A stretch of DNA of 64,000 nt from an uncultured Lachnospiraceae bacterium (GCA_910577835.1 CAJTOU010000009.1:16321-80320); one strand, 5' to 3'; shown: positions 25,582 to 35,242, counted from the stretch's first letter. Program-made: numbers and translations. Notes: generated from the sequence alone by a model not told the origin.

Positions 25582-26664
25582 ATAATGCTCTTTCTAAAAA
25601 CTTTATGGAATCTGCGCGCAGAATATCCAGCTTTTTATCAATAGTTTCAAAATCAATTTGTTTATCTGCTGTTTCGGACTGGCTTTTTTTATTGTTTTGA
25701 TTTATCATTCTATCCTCTAGCGACAAACTGCTTAAAAAATCCTTCATTCGTCCATTCATACTTCCATTCTCATTTTCACTTTCCCTTAAATATACTAGAA
25801 ATTTTTTATGAAAAAGAACAGAAAACACTGTTCCATGAAAAGAATCTGTCAGTACGATTGCTGCATTTTGTTATAAGGAATGTTCAAAATTTTCAGTCCC
25901 GTGGTTTTTGCATAAGAATATGCTCTGTTCCATTCATTATCAGATTCACCCAGAAAATATAAAAGAACATATGATTCTGCCGTTATGCCGTTTACAGGAA
26001 AAGCTAAATTGGTCCAACTTTCCTGATACAGCAATGTCGGGTCAAGGACTACTTTACAAATATCTTTTCCCATAAGATTGTCTATGATAGTTTTTGCACC
26101 TTTTTCCCTGACAGAAACAACGTCAAACCTTTTTAAAAATGATTTCATAAAACGGCCGTATTCATCTGTGATAGAATCTGCACCTATACTTGCTGCATAA
26201 GAAATTTTTCCTTTTTCATCAGGAACAAAAGATAAAAAGGTTTCCGCTCTTCCTGATATCGGACTGAATACCTGGTCAGAGCCTGTGATAAATAAATCAT
26301 ATTTATTTATAAGCTGTGAAATGGTATCTGAAGTATATACAATAGCTGTTTTCCTGATATTTTTCTCAATAAAAAAGTCAAACTTTTTGATTTTTTTCTT
26401 CAGTTCATTTATACATAACAGGGAATTCAGTTTATTTTTGATACGATTTTTTAAAGAAGTGAGAAATGTTATAAAGTTATTTTTATAAGAATTATTTTTA
26501 TTCTTTGCTTCTGGTACAAACATCTTCATCGTCTGTCTGTCCATAGATATCACATCACAGTTATAACCCAGTTTTTCAATTTCCTTTTGAAGTGCATATG
26601 CCTGTAATACTCCCCCATAGTTATAATTATGGTAAAATAGAGTAATAATTGCGATTTTTTTCAT
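25571..26664 (-). pseudogene. Polysaccharide pyruvyl transferase, frameshifted
   Basis: The first frame (26664 down to about 25850) starts MKKIAIITLFYHNYNYGGVLQAYALQ and has the SDQVFSP motif and the SYAASIG and VSVREKGA segments of CsaB/WcaK-type pyruvyl transferases, but stops after NIPYNKMQQSY. The essential C-terminal motif VLTDSFHGTVFSVLFHKK lies in another frame directly afterwards and continues to 25571. About 30 family residues that normally separate these two parts are missing, so a deletion caused the frame change. The ketal-pyruvate decoration is therefore probably lost. Confidence 0.88.
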
Positions 26665-26702
26665 GAAATGAATCCTTCTTATTTTAGATATTGTATATTT
26701 TA

Positions 26703-27803
26703 TTACTTTATATTCTTATATGCTTCGACTATCTTTTTACCTATCAGATTCCAGTTTAACTCTGTATCTGCAAATTCCTTTGCCAAAATCCCCAGACTTT
26801 TCAATTCATCTTTTCTGTTTACTGCATTATTTATCTGTATCATTAATTCTCTTTTTTCACTTTCCGGACTGTTGTAATCATATGAAAAAACAAAATCTTT
26901 CTCTTTTATGTCCAGAACATAGCCAAATTCAGGTATAATAACTGGTTTTCCATTAGAAAATGCCTGAATCATGGCACCTGAATTTTGCATGCTTATTTTA
27001 TCATAGGGCAATATTACGATATCACATAAGGAAAAAATGGTGGAAATTTCTTCTTCGGGAATAAATCTTTCATCTAAAACCACATTTGATAATTGATTAC
27101 ATTGTAAACGGATTTTATTTTGTATATGTGTCTCCATGTTTTTATCCATTTTACCTGCCAAAATTAACTTTACATCAGGGTTTTGTATCTGATTAAATGT
27201 TTTCAGTAATAGAGGAATATTTTTATATTCAGATATAATACCAAAATATAAAAATACCAAACTATCAGAATTAATTTCATATTTATGCAAAAATTTGTCT
27301 TTTAAATGTTTGTTTATATTATCAGTTTCATATGCCCCATGGGGAACACATAAAATTTTATTTTCATTATAGTCATATTTATTCACAAGTAAATTCATAG
27401 AATTTTTACAATGAACTACTACCATATCCACTCTTGAAAGCCAACGATTTATAAAATGTTCTGCAAATACAATATCCTTGCAATTATGAGGAATAGAATT
27501 ATGCATTGTCCAGCAAATCTTTACTCCTAATATATGTAAAATATTAGCTTTGATTAATGAAACTGCCACTTTAAATCTGCTCTTTAAAGTTTTACTTCGG
27601 GCAATATTCTCAATCCAATTACAATGAACGATTTTTTTATTTCTACTAAATATAAATCTAATCAATATAAATATTTTTTTTATTGTCTTTTCTTCTGTAT
27701 TCTTGTTTATAATATAAATTCCATTATTTTCTAAAGCAGTAACTACTTGCTGTAAATAAGAGTTATCTTTTGAATAACAGGGCTTAAAAATAACATCTAT
27801 CAT
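26703..27803 (-). CDS. Glycosyltransferase family 4
   Basis: The 366-residue protein is GT-B-like. The C-terminal half has VFLYFGIISEYKNIPLLLKTF, then the donor site IVILPYDKISMQNSGAMIQAFSNGKPVI, in which S-G-A replaces the more usual E-G-F/G. The N-terminal half holds the acceptor domain (NWIENIARS; WTMHNSIPHNC). Low-GC codon use is marked. AAAGGA precedes the ATG. It would add a sugar to the lipid-linked repeat unit on the cytoplasmic face. Confidence 0.87.
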   Translation of the reverse strand: MIDVIFKPCYSKDNSYLQQVVTALENNGIYIINKNTEEKTIKKIFILIRFIFSRNKKIVHCNWIENIARSKTLKSRFKVAVSLIKANILHILGVKICWTMHNSIPHNCKDIVFAEHFINRWLSRVDMVVVHCKNSMNLLVNKYDYNENKILCVPHGAYETDNINKHLKDKFLHKYEINSDSLVFLYFGIISEYKNIPLLLKTFNQIQNPDVKLILAGKMDKNMETHIQNKIRLQCNQLSNVVLDERFIPEEEISTIFSLCDIVILPYDKISMQNSGAMIQAFSNGKPVIIPEFGYVLDIKEKDFVFSYDYNSPESEKRELMIQINNAVNRKDELKSLGILAKEFADTELNWNLIGKKIVEAYKNIK

Positions 27804-27844
27804 ATTTTGTTCCTTTCTAATTTAAAATATATAGTTATAAACTG

Positions 27845-29080
27845 TTATTTATTATTCTTAGTATAACTACTTTTCACTATCTCATTATAACAATTTGTAA
27901 ATTTTATAATTTGATTTTCTATATCAAAATTCTTAATCATATCTATAATATAATTATACATATTTATGTTAATATCCCTGTTCTTTTCTAATAATTCTAT
28001 TTTTTCTGCCAATTCGTCACAATTCCCCTGTTCTATCAAAAATCCTGTTTGATTATTTATAATCAATTCGGGTATACCACCTATGTTACTTCCTATAACT
28101 GGAATACATGATTTATATGCATCTATAATTACTCGACCAAAAGGTTCTTCCCATAATGAAGGAATTACTAAAAAATCACTCATACACAACAAGCCTTTTA
28201 ATTCATTTTCATTAAGAAATCCATGATATTTAATCCGTTTATCACGACTTTCTGCTTCTTTCACGTATTTAAGAAGTTCTCCTTTTCCCGCAATATTTAA
28301 TGATATATTTTTATTATTGATATTTAAAAAAGTTTCAATTAACCATTTAATTCCTTTATGTTTATATAAACCTCCAACATATACAAAATTTATTTCTTTT
28401 TTACTTTTAATACTTTCTATCCTTTTATGATATATTTTTAAAGTTTCCTCAATATCATAATCTACTGCATTATAAATTACTTTTTTTTGTGACATGGTAA
28501 AATAATTTTTTTCAAGAAATTTATTAAGAGTCCACGCCGATGGTGCTGTGACATAATTAACATTTTTACTACATTTTCTGTAACCTGCTCTATATAACTT
28601 ACATATCATATAACAATTTTTACAAGATGAACCATCCTTTTTGAGAAGATTGGCCTTTGGACAAAGCTGAAAATAATCTCTTAATGTATGAATAATCGGT
28701 ATATTTTGTTTCTTAGCTAATCTCCATATAACAGGGCTAATTCCAAATAAATTATTAGTATGAAGTATATCTGGTTTTTCATCATTAAAAATTTCTTTTA
28801 ATATTTTTCTGTTAAAAGGATTATAATAATCTAATATTTTATATAAAATTTTTTTTAAACCTGTACTTTTTCTATATTGAAAAAATGAAAAAATATTATT
28901 AAATTTTTTTCTTATTATCTTTATTCCATTAATTGTTTCTATGGAATTATGTTCTCCATTACATAAAATAACTACTTCATTTCCATTTTTTACTAACCCC
29001 TCAGCTAATTTCTGTACACTAACTTCTGCTCCTCCAATAATATCTGGAAAGTAAAATGTATTTACAATCATCAGCTTCAT
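27845..29080 (-). CDS. Glycosyltransferase family 4
   Basis: This GT-B enzyme of about 411 residues begins MKLMIVNTFYFPDIIGGAEV, the glycine-rich acceptor loop of GT4. It has VYVGGLYKHKGIKWLIETF and the donor-site pattern VIPSLWEEPFGRVIIDAYKSCIPVI with the E-x7-E motif, ending SNIGGIPELI. A cluster of cysteines (CKNCYMICKLYRAGYRKC, residues about 150-170) resembles a metal-binding knuckle seen in some GT4 members. The ATG at 29078-29080 is taken; no clear ribosome site is visible. The gene is among the most AT-rich of the window. Confidence 0.87.
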   Translation of the reverse strand: MKLMIVNTFYFPDIIGGAEVSVQKLAEGLVKNGNEVVILCNGEHNSIETINGIKIIRKKFNNIFSFFQYRKSTGLKKILYKILDYYNPFNRKILKEIFNDEKPDILHTNNLFGISPVIWRLAKKQNIPIIHTLRDYFQLCPKANLLKKDGSSCKNCYMICKLYRAGYRKCSKNVNYVTAPSAWTLNKFLEKNYFTMSQKKVIYNAVDYDIEETLKIYHKRIESIKSKKEINFVYVGGLYKHKGIKWLIETFLNINNKNISLNIAGKGELLKYVKEAESRDKRIKYHGFLNENELKGLLCMSDFLVIPSLWEEPFGRVIIDAYKSCIPVIGSNIGGIPELIINNQTGFLIEQGNCDELAEKIELLEKNRDININMYNYIIDMIKNFDIENQIIKFTNCYNEIVKSSYTKNNK

Positions 29081-29286
29081 TTTAATTAAATGCAATATTT
29101 TTACATAGGCTTTATAATAGTGCTCTATTTAAAATATTGCACCCTCCTTTTTCTTTAAAATTTTTATAAAATAATACTCCAAACCATAAATTTTTCCACA
29201 TATATAGACAATTTTTATTTCAGAAAATATATACTATATCTTACAATATTTCAAAATATATTTATAACAAAATATAATTTAAATCG

Positions 29287-30063
29287 TTATTTTTTATTAT
29301 ATAAATAATAATAAGGAAGTTTTCTAACTTTTAACATACAGCGCAATTTATCATAAAAAATATTTCCCAATATTTTATTAACTATTATCGCACTTCTTTT
29401 TCTTTTTTCGTTATCACTTTTATACCAGCTTCCATTTGCATGATGTACACAATAGTTTTTCTTTTTAGAAAAAGTATATTTTTCAAAATATTCTTTTGGG
29501 AATATAGCTACATTATTTATGCATTTGAATTTATTATTTAAAATGAACCCAGAGATTCTATTACAGAAATATATAGTAAATAAATCATTATTATTATGTA
29601 TTATATAATTCATAAAATCGTCAAATTGAATTACAAATTTAGTATTTCTAACATTTACTTTACACTTTTTATAAATATTCAATAGTTCTTTCATTATACT
29701 ATTATTTTTTTTCGCACCAATTACAGCTGTTCCAATAGAACAATTAAAAATCATACCCAAAAACAAATCATAATTTAAAAATTTATCAAAATCTTTAAAA
29801 ACTTCTACATCTGTATCTAAATATATCCCTCCCCAATTATATAAAGCCCATATTCTTACATAATCTGCAACAAAAGCATACTTTTTCTGTTGATATGCAA
29901 TATTTACCAATTGATTTGAATTTATATCAAAATTATCTTCATTCCATTCAACAAACGTATATCCTGATATTTCAAATAATTTCCATGTTTTCATACATTT
30001 TTGTGAAATCTCATCTTTATCTCTTTTTCCAAACCAACAATAATGTACTATTTTTGGTATCAT
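29287..30063 (-). CDS. Glycosyltransferase with DXD motif (capsular synthesis, GT32-like)
   Basis: The 258-residue protein starts MIPKIVHYCWFGKRDKDEIS and has the sugar-binding DXD motif in YADYVRIWALYNWGGIYLDT followed by DVEV, the classic GT32/Och1-like (Gly_transf_sug) signature. The late HHANGSW motif is also typical. It uses a metal-bound nucleotide sugar. AAAAGGAG within the 3' end of wzy precedes the ATG, and the start lies 2 bases after the wzy stop. Upstream of the next gene (29081-29286) is an AT-only spacer with nothing recognisable. Confidence 0.88.
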   Translation of the reverse strand: MIPKIVHYCWFGKRDKDEISQKCMKTWKLFEISGYTFVEWNEDNFDINSNQLVNIAYQQKKYAFVADYVRIWALYNWGGIYLDTDVEVFKDFDKFLNYDLFLGMIFNCSIGTAVIGAKKNNSIMKELLNIYKKCKVNVRNTKFVIQFDDFMNYIIHNNNDLFTIYFCNRISGFILNNKFKCINNVAIFPKEYFEKYTFSKKKNYCVHHANGSWYKSDNEKRKRSAIIVNKILGNIFYDKLRCMLKVRKLPYYYLYNKK

Positions 30064-30065
30064 AA

Positions 30066-31319
30066 TTAAAATCTCCTTTTTTGTAATTCACGTATCATAT
30101 AACAATAAAACATGGCATATCCAGAGGATAAAGTAATTGTTCCAATCACATCTAAAGTATATGCATGAAGTAAAAAAGCAATATTCAATAACATAAGTGT
30201 TAGATATATATTATTATTGTCTATATTTTTTCTAACCGTTTTAAATAAAAATAAAAAATTTTTTATAAACATGATTATAAAAAAACTCAGCCCAATCAAA
30301 CCATACATAGCAAACAGGTTTGCGTAAGTATTTTCAAGATTCACTGGAATATCTTCTGAACAGTATCCATATATTCCTGTACCAAAAATCTTCTGACCAA
30401 AAGACATTTTTCCAATAGCTATTTCAGCATTATCTGTTCTCACATTTAACGCTTCATCTTTTTCTAATGTCCCTTTTAAAACTCTTCCTATTCTTTCCGC
30501 CGCAAATTTCTTCTGTACCTCAAAGTTACTACTAGACATAAAAACATATATTGCCAAGCTACAACATATTAAAATAAGAATATATAAATTTAGTTTTTTT
30601 CTTGTATATTTATTTTTCTTTTTAAGTTGAAAAAAAACATGTAAAAAATAATATCCCAAAATTCCTAAGATAGAAATAATCCCTGTTGATGAAACAGCTA
30701 TAAATACACCTATAACATTACACGCTAAAATAAGAAGCTTTTTAACTCCTATTTTTCCATTTACTAATACATACACAAAAGAAAGAATCATTGGATAAAC
30801 TGAAATCGGAGGTTGCCCCACGGTAATTCTATTATTATAAAATCCTTGTGCAAGTCTTGGATTAATGGCTCTGCTTACAATCGGGTTTGGAATATAGTAT
30901 CCTATAATATTAACAAACAGTAGTATTATTGTCATAACAATATAAATACAAATGCATTTTTTATATGTAATATTTGCAATTTCTTCCAAATTGTAAAAAA
31001 TTATAAATATCAAAAAAAACTCAACATACTTAATAAAAAGTATTAACAACCGTAATATTGAATAAATTGAATTATTAAAAAACCCTAAAGGTGATATAAT
31101 TAAAAAATATATCCAAAATATACCAAACCATATACCAAATCCACTTGGAAAATATATTTTCCTTCTGAACATAAAAAAACTGATTATTACTATTGCTATT
31201 TCCTTAATATATCCAAATGCCGCTGGCAAATATGTATAATTTCTTGCCGTATCAAATACAGAAAAGAAAAGTATTATATAAATCAAATATTTATTTATAT
31301 CTTTTGAAGATAAACTCAT
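30066..31319 (-). CDS. Wzy-type O-antigen/capsule polymerase
   Basis: The 417-residue protein has about 10-12 membrane helices and one large extracytoplasmic loop (about residues 275-325, with KKFAAERIGRVLKGTLEKDE), the Wzy/O-antigen-ligase layout. A YGLIGLSFFI helix near the end fits. It would join repeat units outside the membrane. The ATG lies one base after the stop of the upstream glycosyltransferase, indicating coupling. Sequence similarity of Wzy proteins is low, so the call rests on topology and location. Confidence 0.82.
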   Translation of the reverse strand: MSLSSKDINKYLIYIILFFSVFDTARNYTYLPAAFGYIKEIAIVIISFFMFRRKIYFPSGFGIWFGIFWIYFLIISPLGFFNNSIYSILRLLILFIKYVEFFLIFIIFYNLEEIANITYKKCICIYIVMTIILLFVNIIGYYIPNPIVSRAINPRLAQGFYNNRITVGQPPISVYPMILSFVYVLVNGKIGVKKLLILACNVIGVFIAVSSTGIISILGILGYYFLHVFFQLKKKNKYTRKKLNLYILILICCSLAIYVFMSSSNFEVQKKFAAERIGRVLKGTLEKDEALNVRTDNAEIAIGKMSFGQKIFGTGIYGYCSEDIPVNLENTYANLFAMYGLIGLSFFIIMFIKNFLFLFKTVRKNIDNNNIYLTLMLLNIAFLLHAYTLDVIGTITLSSGYAMFYCYMIRELQKRRF

Positions 31320-31320
31320 A

Positions 31321-32403
31321 TTAAACTTTACCTTTCCATTGCTTGACTTTTTCTATACTTTCATTCCAGTCAAATAGTCTAATTCTATCCAATCCCTGAT
31401 TAATCAATTTTACAACATCATACTTCCCATAGAAAAATTGATTCATGCAATCACATAAATCTAATATATTTAATGCATCAAACATAATTGCAACGTTTCC
31501 CACCACTTCTGGCAGCGAAGAATTATCCGCACAAATAACAGGTGTTCCACAAGCCATAGCCTCTAATGGCGGAATACCAAATCCCTCATACAAAGAAGGA
31601 AATACAAATAAATCTGCTAAATTATAAAAATCCACCAGTTCATCTTTTGTAACCAATCCCGTATGTATAACGTTTCCTTCTATTTTAAGCTCTTCTTCTC
31701 TTTTTTGTAAATCAACACTTTTAAATGCTTTTCCAACCAAAAGCAAAATTTTATCATTTCTATTTTTCAACAAAGCAAAGGCTTCTAATAATCTTTCAAG
31801 ATTTTTATGTGGTTTCAAATTTCCTACATACATAATAATTTTTTTATTTTTCGGAATTTGAAATTTCTCATATAAATATTCTATTTCTTCCTTCTTCTTT
31901 ATCCGGAAATCCTTATCTACTCCATTATAAGTAACTGTGATTTTCTCAGGATTAACTTTAAACATTTTTACAATATCCTTTTTGGTATTTTCAGATACTG
32001 TAAACACATGCTCTGCCTTTTTCGCTGCATGCCCAATCATAAATTTTGCATAATAATAAGCAAATTTATTGGGCAAAAACTCTGGCAGAATCAAATGTGT
32101 CAAATCATGTATTGTCACAATAAACTTTCCTCTATAAAACAATGGAATATTATAATGTGGAAAATGCATCAAATCAATTTTACTCTTTTTCACTTCTCTA
32201 TAAGGAAATGTAAACTGCTCCTTTATCCCATAAATAGGTGCAGCATAATTTATCATTTTCAACTGGCTGTTATATTTCCCAATTAACTTTTTATCTCCTA
32301 ATGCTATTTCATAAATATCGCTGTCTATCAAATGCTGAATATATGTGCCTATTCCTGACATTTCTATCATTCTGGCATCAATTCCCACTTTTTTTTCCTG
32401 CAT
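31321..32403 (-). CDS. Glycosyltransferase family 4 (mannosyltransferase-like)
   Basis: The 360-residue GT-B enzyme starts [20 protein letters not shown]. It carries [55 protein letters not shown] and the donor motif [21 protein letters not shown] with [12 protein letters not shown]. This strongly resembles WbaZ/MtfB-type mannosyl or rhamnosyl transferases. The ATG shares its A with the TAA of the upstream gene. The neighbouring manC scar is consistent with a mannose-type donor. The exact sugar is not readable. Confidence 0.9.
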   Translation of the reverse strand: MQEKKVGIDARMIEMSGIGTYIQHLIDSDIYEIALGDKKLIGKYNSQLKMINYAAPIYGIKEQFTFPYREVKKSKIDLMHFPHYNIPLFYRGKFIVTIHDLTHLILPEFLPNKFAYYYAKFMIGHAAKKAEHVFTVSENTKKDIVKMFKVNPEKITVTYNGVDKDFRIKKKEEIEYLYEKFQIPKNKKIIMYVGNLKPHKNLERLLEAFALLKNRNDKILLLVGKAFKSVDLQKREEELKIEGNVIHTGLVTKDELVDFYNLADLFVFPSLYEGFGIPPLEAMACGTPVICADNSSLPEVVGNVAIMFDALNILDLCDCMNQFFYGKYDVVKLINQGLDRIRLFDWNESIEKVKQWKGKV

Positions 32404-33533
32404 TATCTGTAAACCTCTATTCCTTCTGTTTCCTTTTTCTCAAATTTTTTATACTGCTCCTCTACAAATCTTTTCAACCTGTTCCGAAATACCTCTTCAT
32501 CAAATTCCATTGCATGCTCCCGCAGCTTTTCTTTCTGAAACTCTATTTTCTTTGCCTTTTTTATTGCCTCTATCATAGATTCCACAGTCTGTTCCTTAAA
32601 AAACACCCCTGTTTCTCCGTCAATCACGGTTTCCAATACTCCGCCTTTCCCATAGGCAATCACTGGCCTTCCGCTTGCCTGAGCCTCCAGCGGTGTAATC
32701 CCATAATCTTCTTCCCCCGGAAACAAAAAGGCCTTGCATTTTCCATAATGTTCCCTGATAACATCATCTGATACTCTGCCAAGAAACTTTACACAGGAAC
32801 CAGCCATCTTCTTAAGTTTTTGCTGTTCGGGCCCATCTCCAATTACCACTAAGGGAACATTCAGTTTCGTACATGCCTCTACGGCAATATCAACCCTTTT
32901 ATATTCCTGAAGCCTTGATACACAAAGATAAAAGTCGCCATTTTCGTTTGATATTTGAAATATATTTCCCCGAACTGGCGGATGTATCACATAGGCATCT
33001 CTTCGATAATGTTTTTTAATTCTTTTTGCCACATTCACAGAATTTGCCACATATACATCTACCCTCGCGGAACTGGCATAGTCCCATACTCTCATAAAAC
33101 TCATAAAATAACTTTTCAGTTTATTTTTGAATCTGCCCTTTCCACTTAATTCTCCAATATAATTATGCATAAATTCCCATCCATACCTCATAGGCGTATG
33201 ACAATAACAGATATGTAAAGTATCTGGTCCCGTAATCACTGATTTAGCCACACTAGAACTGCTGCTGATTACAATATCATAACTTGTCAAATCTATACTC
33301 TCCATTGCTGTTGGCATAAAAGGGAATAATTTTCTATGATTTATTATTTCTTTTTTCTTTTTTTGAAGATGTGTAGTTACAATCTCTGTTTCCTTTAATT
33401 TTCCAGTCAGCCTGTCTTTATTACAAATACTTGTATATAATACTGCTTCTGGAAATACCTCCATCATATTTGTTACCACATTTTCCGCACCACCCATAAA
33501 CGGCAGCCAATCATGAACAATCGCTATTTTCAT
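32403..33533 (-). CDS. Glycosyltransferase family 4
   Basis: The 376-residue GT-B enzyme starts KIAIVHDWLPFMGGAENVVT and has CYCHTPMRYGWEFMHNYIGE, YVANSVNVAKRIKKHY and the donor site FLFPGEEDYGITPLEAQASG, where the usual E-G-F is E-E-D-Y-G. It fits the WcaI/WbaZ-like GT4 group. It is the first intact sugar-transfer gene of the cluster, lying after the deleted manC. Its codon use is less AT-biased than the genes that follow. No strong ribosome site precedes the ATG. Confidence 0.9.
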   Translation of the reverse strand: MKIAIVHDWLPFMGGAENVVTNMMEVFPEAVLYTSICNKDRLTGKLKETEIVTTHLQKKKKEIINHRKLFPFMPTAMESIDLTSYDIVISSSSSVAKSVITGPDTLHICYCHTPMRYGWEFMHNYIGELSGKGRFKNKLKSYFMSFMRVWDYASSARVDVYVANSVNVAKRIKKHYRRDAYVIHPPVRGNIFQISNENGDFYLCVSRLQEYKRVDIAVEACTKLNVPLVVIGDGPEQQKLKKMAGSCVKFLGRVSDDVIREHYGKCKAFLFPGEEDYGITPLEAQASGRPVIAYGKGGVLETVIDGETGVFFKEQTVESMIEAIKKAKKIEFQKEKLREHAMEFDEEVFRNRLKRFVEEQYKKFEKKETEGIEVYR

Positions 33534-33575
33534 ATATCTGCATTACACATAACTATATGTAGTGTTCTCCTTTTT

Positions 33576-33750
33576 CTAAAATTCATCAGCATCAATCACA
33601 TGAACAGTCCTTGCCGGAACAAAAAATACATCTCCTTTATGTAGCTCTACTTTTTACAGATGACAGGCGGATAAACTGCTTGCTGCGGATATCATTGAAA
33701 AGAGGCCACAAACGCTTGCCGCTGCCGCCTGATAATAAAATAACATTCAT
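33576..33750 (-). pseudogene. manC scar: only both ends of the gene remain
   Basis: With a perfect GGAGGAAATTTG ribosome site, an ATG at 33748-33750 opens MNVILLSGGSGKRLWPLFND, the N-terminus of mannose-1-phosphate guanylyltransferase, followed by IRSKQFIRL. After about 30 codons the match jumps to ELHKGDVFFVPARTVHVI, the C-terminal cupin (phosphomannose isomerase-like) part, in another frame, ending at 33576. About 400 middle codons are gone. GDP-mannose would have to come from elsewhere. The scar lies between the recombinase-like gene and the first glycosyltransferase. Confidence 0.8.
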
Positions 33751-33792
33751 TCAAATTTCCTCCATTGTTCTTGTCTAAAATCACCATCTATA

Positions 33793-34713
33793 TTATATCA
33801 GTTCCATAATCCTTCGAACTACGGTTATACGTTCCTGTTTTACTTCCATAAATGCTTTATATCTTGCCGCCGTAACCGCCACGTTTGCATGTCCCAGTAC
33901 ATAGCTTAAATTTTCCACACTCATACCTGCTTTCAAACACCTCACTGCAAAGGTATCTCTTAAAGTATGAAAATTGTAATTTTTCATTTTATTTTTTTTA
34001 CAAAGCTTTTCCAGCCGTATCTGTTCTCTTCTTGGGTCTGGAATTTTTCCTTCCTTGCACTGCAGAACATATCCTCTGTTCTCGCATATTCGTAAAGCCT
34101 GCAAAACTGTATCTGGAAGCGGAAGTTCTCTCTGCGCAGAGACTGACAGCGGCATATTTACCAGCAGTGTTTTCTTTCCATCTTTTCCATTTTCTTCTTT
34201 GTTTTGAATTCTCTGAACAGTATTTCTTACCAGAAGAAGTTCTTTTTCCAAATCAATATCTTCCCATGTCAGTGCACAAATTTCTCCAATGGCAAGCCCC
34301 ATTTTAAACGCAAAGCAGATTCCCAGATATTTCAGCTCCCGACCGGTATTTAAAATGGTATCCAGCAGTTTCTGCTCCTCTTTTTCCATTATTTCTACGG
34401 TTCTTTTATTTGCTCGTATCCTCACTGTATGCTCCAGCCCGAGTTTTACTGTATCAATTCCTGCCGTCTGCAACAGCCGTTTCAGCAACATAATCAACAT
34501 ATTTAACGCAACTTCTGACATGCCTTCCGATTTCTTTCTGTTAACAAATACATCGATTTCCTGTTCTGTCACATCATGTGCGGCTGTATCTGAAAAATAT
34601 GGAAGTAAATGCCGCTCCAGCAGATTATTATATCTGTGAAAAGTTAAGGGATTTAAAGTATTCTGATTTTCTTTTTTCCATATCTGATAACAATCGCTGA
34701 TGGAATTTACCAT
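33793..34713 (-). CDS. Tyrosine-recombinase-like protein lacking catalytic Arg and Lys
   Basis: The 306-residue protein has a SAM-like core-binding domain (about residues 5-90) and a phage-integrase catalytic domain (about 105-300). H249 and R252 (HTLRDTFAVRC), H275 (LGHANV) and the nucleophile position Y285 are kept. The first catalytic arginine is alanine (MGLAIGEICALTWEDID, A141; family GLRxGE), and the beta-hairpin lysine position is leucine (PLSVSAQRELPLP, L189). It is therefore probably unable to recombine but may still bind DNA. It heads the polysaccharide gene run, with AAAAGGAG upstream, and could act as a regulator. Confidence 0.85.
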   Translation of the reverse strand: MVNSISDCYQIWKKENQNTLNPLTFHRYNNLLERHLLPYFSDTAAHDVTEQEIDVFVNRKKSEGMSEVALNMLIMLLKRLLQTAGIDTVKLGLEHTVRIRANKRTVEIMEKEEQKLLDTILNTGRELKYLGICFAFKMGLAIGEICALTWEDIDLEKELLLVRNTVQRIQNKEENGKDGKKTLLVNMPLSVSAQRELPLPDTVLQALRICENRGYVLQCKEGKIPDPRREQIRLEKLCKKNKMKNYNFHTLRDTFAVRCLKAGMSVENLSYVLGHANVAVTAARYKAFMEVKQERITVVRRIMELI

Positions 34714-34753
34714 ATCTTCTATCTCCTTTTTCTATTAATTTCTGTTCTATCTG

Positions 34754-34864
34754 TTATTGCTTTTTCAGTATTATTCTAATATTTCTCCCAAAAAGGGCAG
34801 GCTTCGCCATTATCCCTCTTTCAAATGCCTGTTTCCACAGATAAATATCTGTATCTCCTGACAT
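34754..34864 (-). CDS. Possible small ORF upstream of the recombinase-like gene
   Basis: A 36-residue frame begins MSGDTDIYLWKQAFERGIMA and ends in a basic stretch (GRNIRIILKKQ). It has mixed, protein-like composition in an otherwise AT-rich leader, but no ribosome site. It could be a leader peptide or a fragment of a lost gene. I do not recognise it. Confidence 0.25.
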   Translation of the reverse strand: MSGDTDIYLWKQAFERGIMAKPALFGRNIRIILKKQ

Positions 34865-35015
34865 GGGACTACTTTTTTATATAACTGGCAGTTTTTCTTT
34901 GGAGTCACTCAACTCTCAAATTTGGCTGTTTTTTATGTTCATTATTTATCGTTGATGAACTAAATTTGATACATTACCTTTAAAACACCTGCAAAATCAA
35001 GCTTTTCAAAGCTTC

Positions 35016-35047
35016 AAGCAGTCAAATGACGGCTTATTTGACTGCTT
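35016..35047 (+). terminator. 12-bp perfect hairpin inside the inverted segment
   Basis: AAGCAGTCAAAT (35016-35027) and ATTTGACTGCTT (35036-35047) flank an 8-base loop and are followed by AAAATTTTTAAAT. A further direct copy, TTTGACTGCTTA, lies about 90 bases to the right. It may be a terminator acting rightward or a protein site; the T run is imperfect. Confidence 0.45.
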
Positions 35048-35242
35048 AAAATTTTTAAATAAATAAAAAAATTTTTATATACCATATAGTACAAGGCTTA
35101 GCATACATTCAAACTGACTACTTTTTTGACTGCTTATACAAAAGAGCTATTTTTCAAAAACTGAAAATTTCATATTAAAAAATCAGTTAAATCTTTTATA
35201 ATATATAAATTTATAGAAAGAATATGGAATACAAAAAATCTC

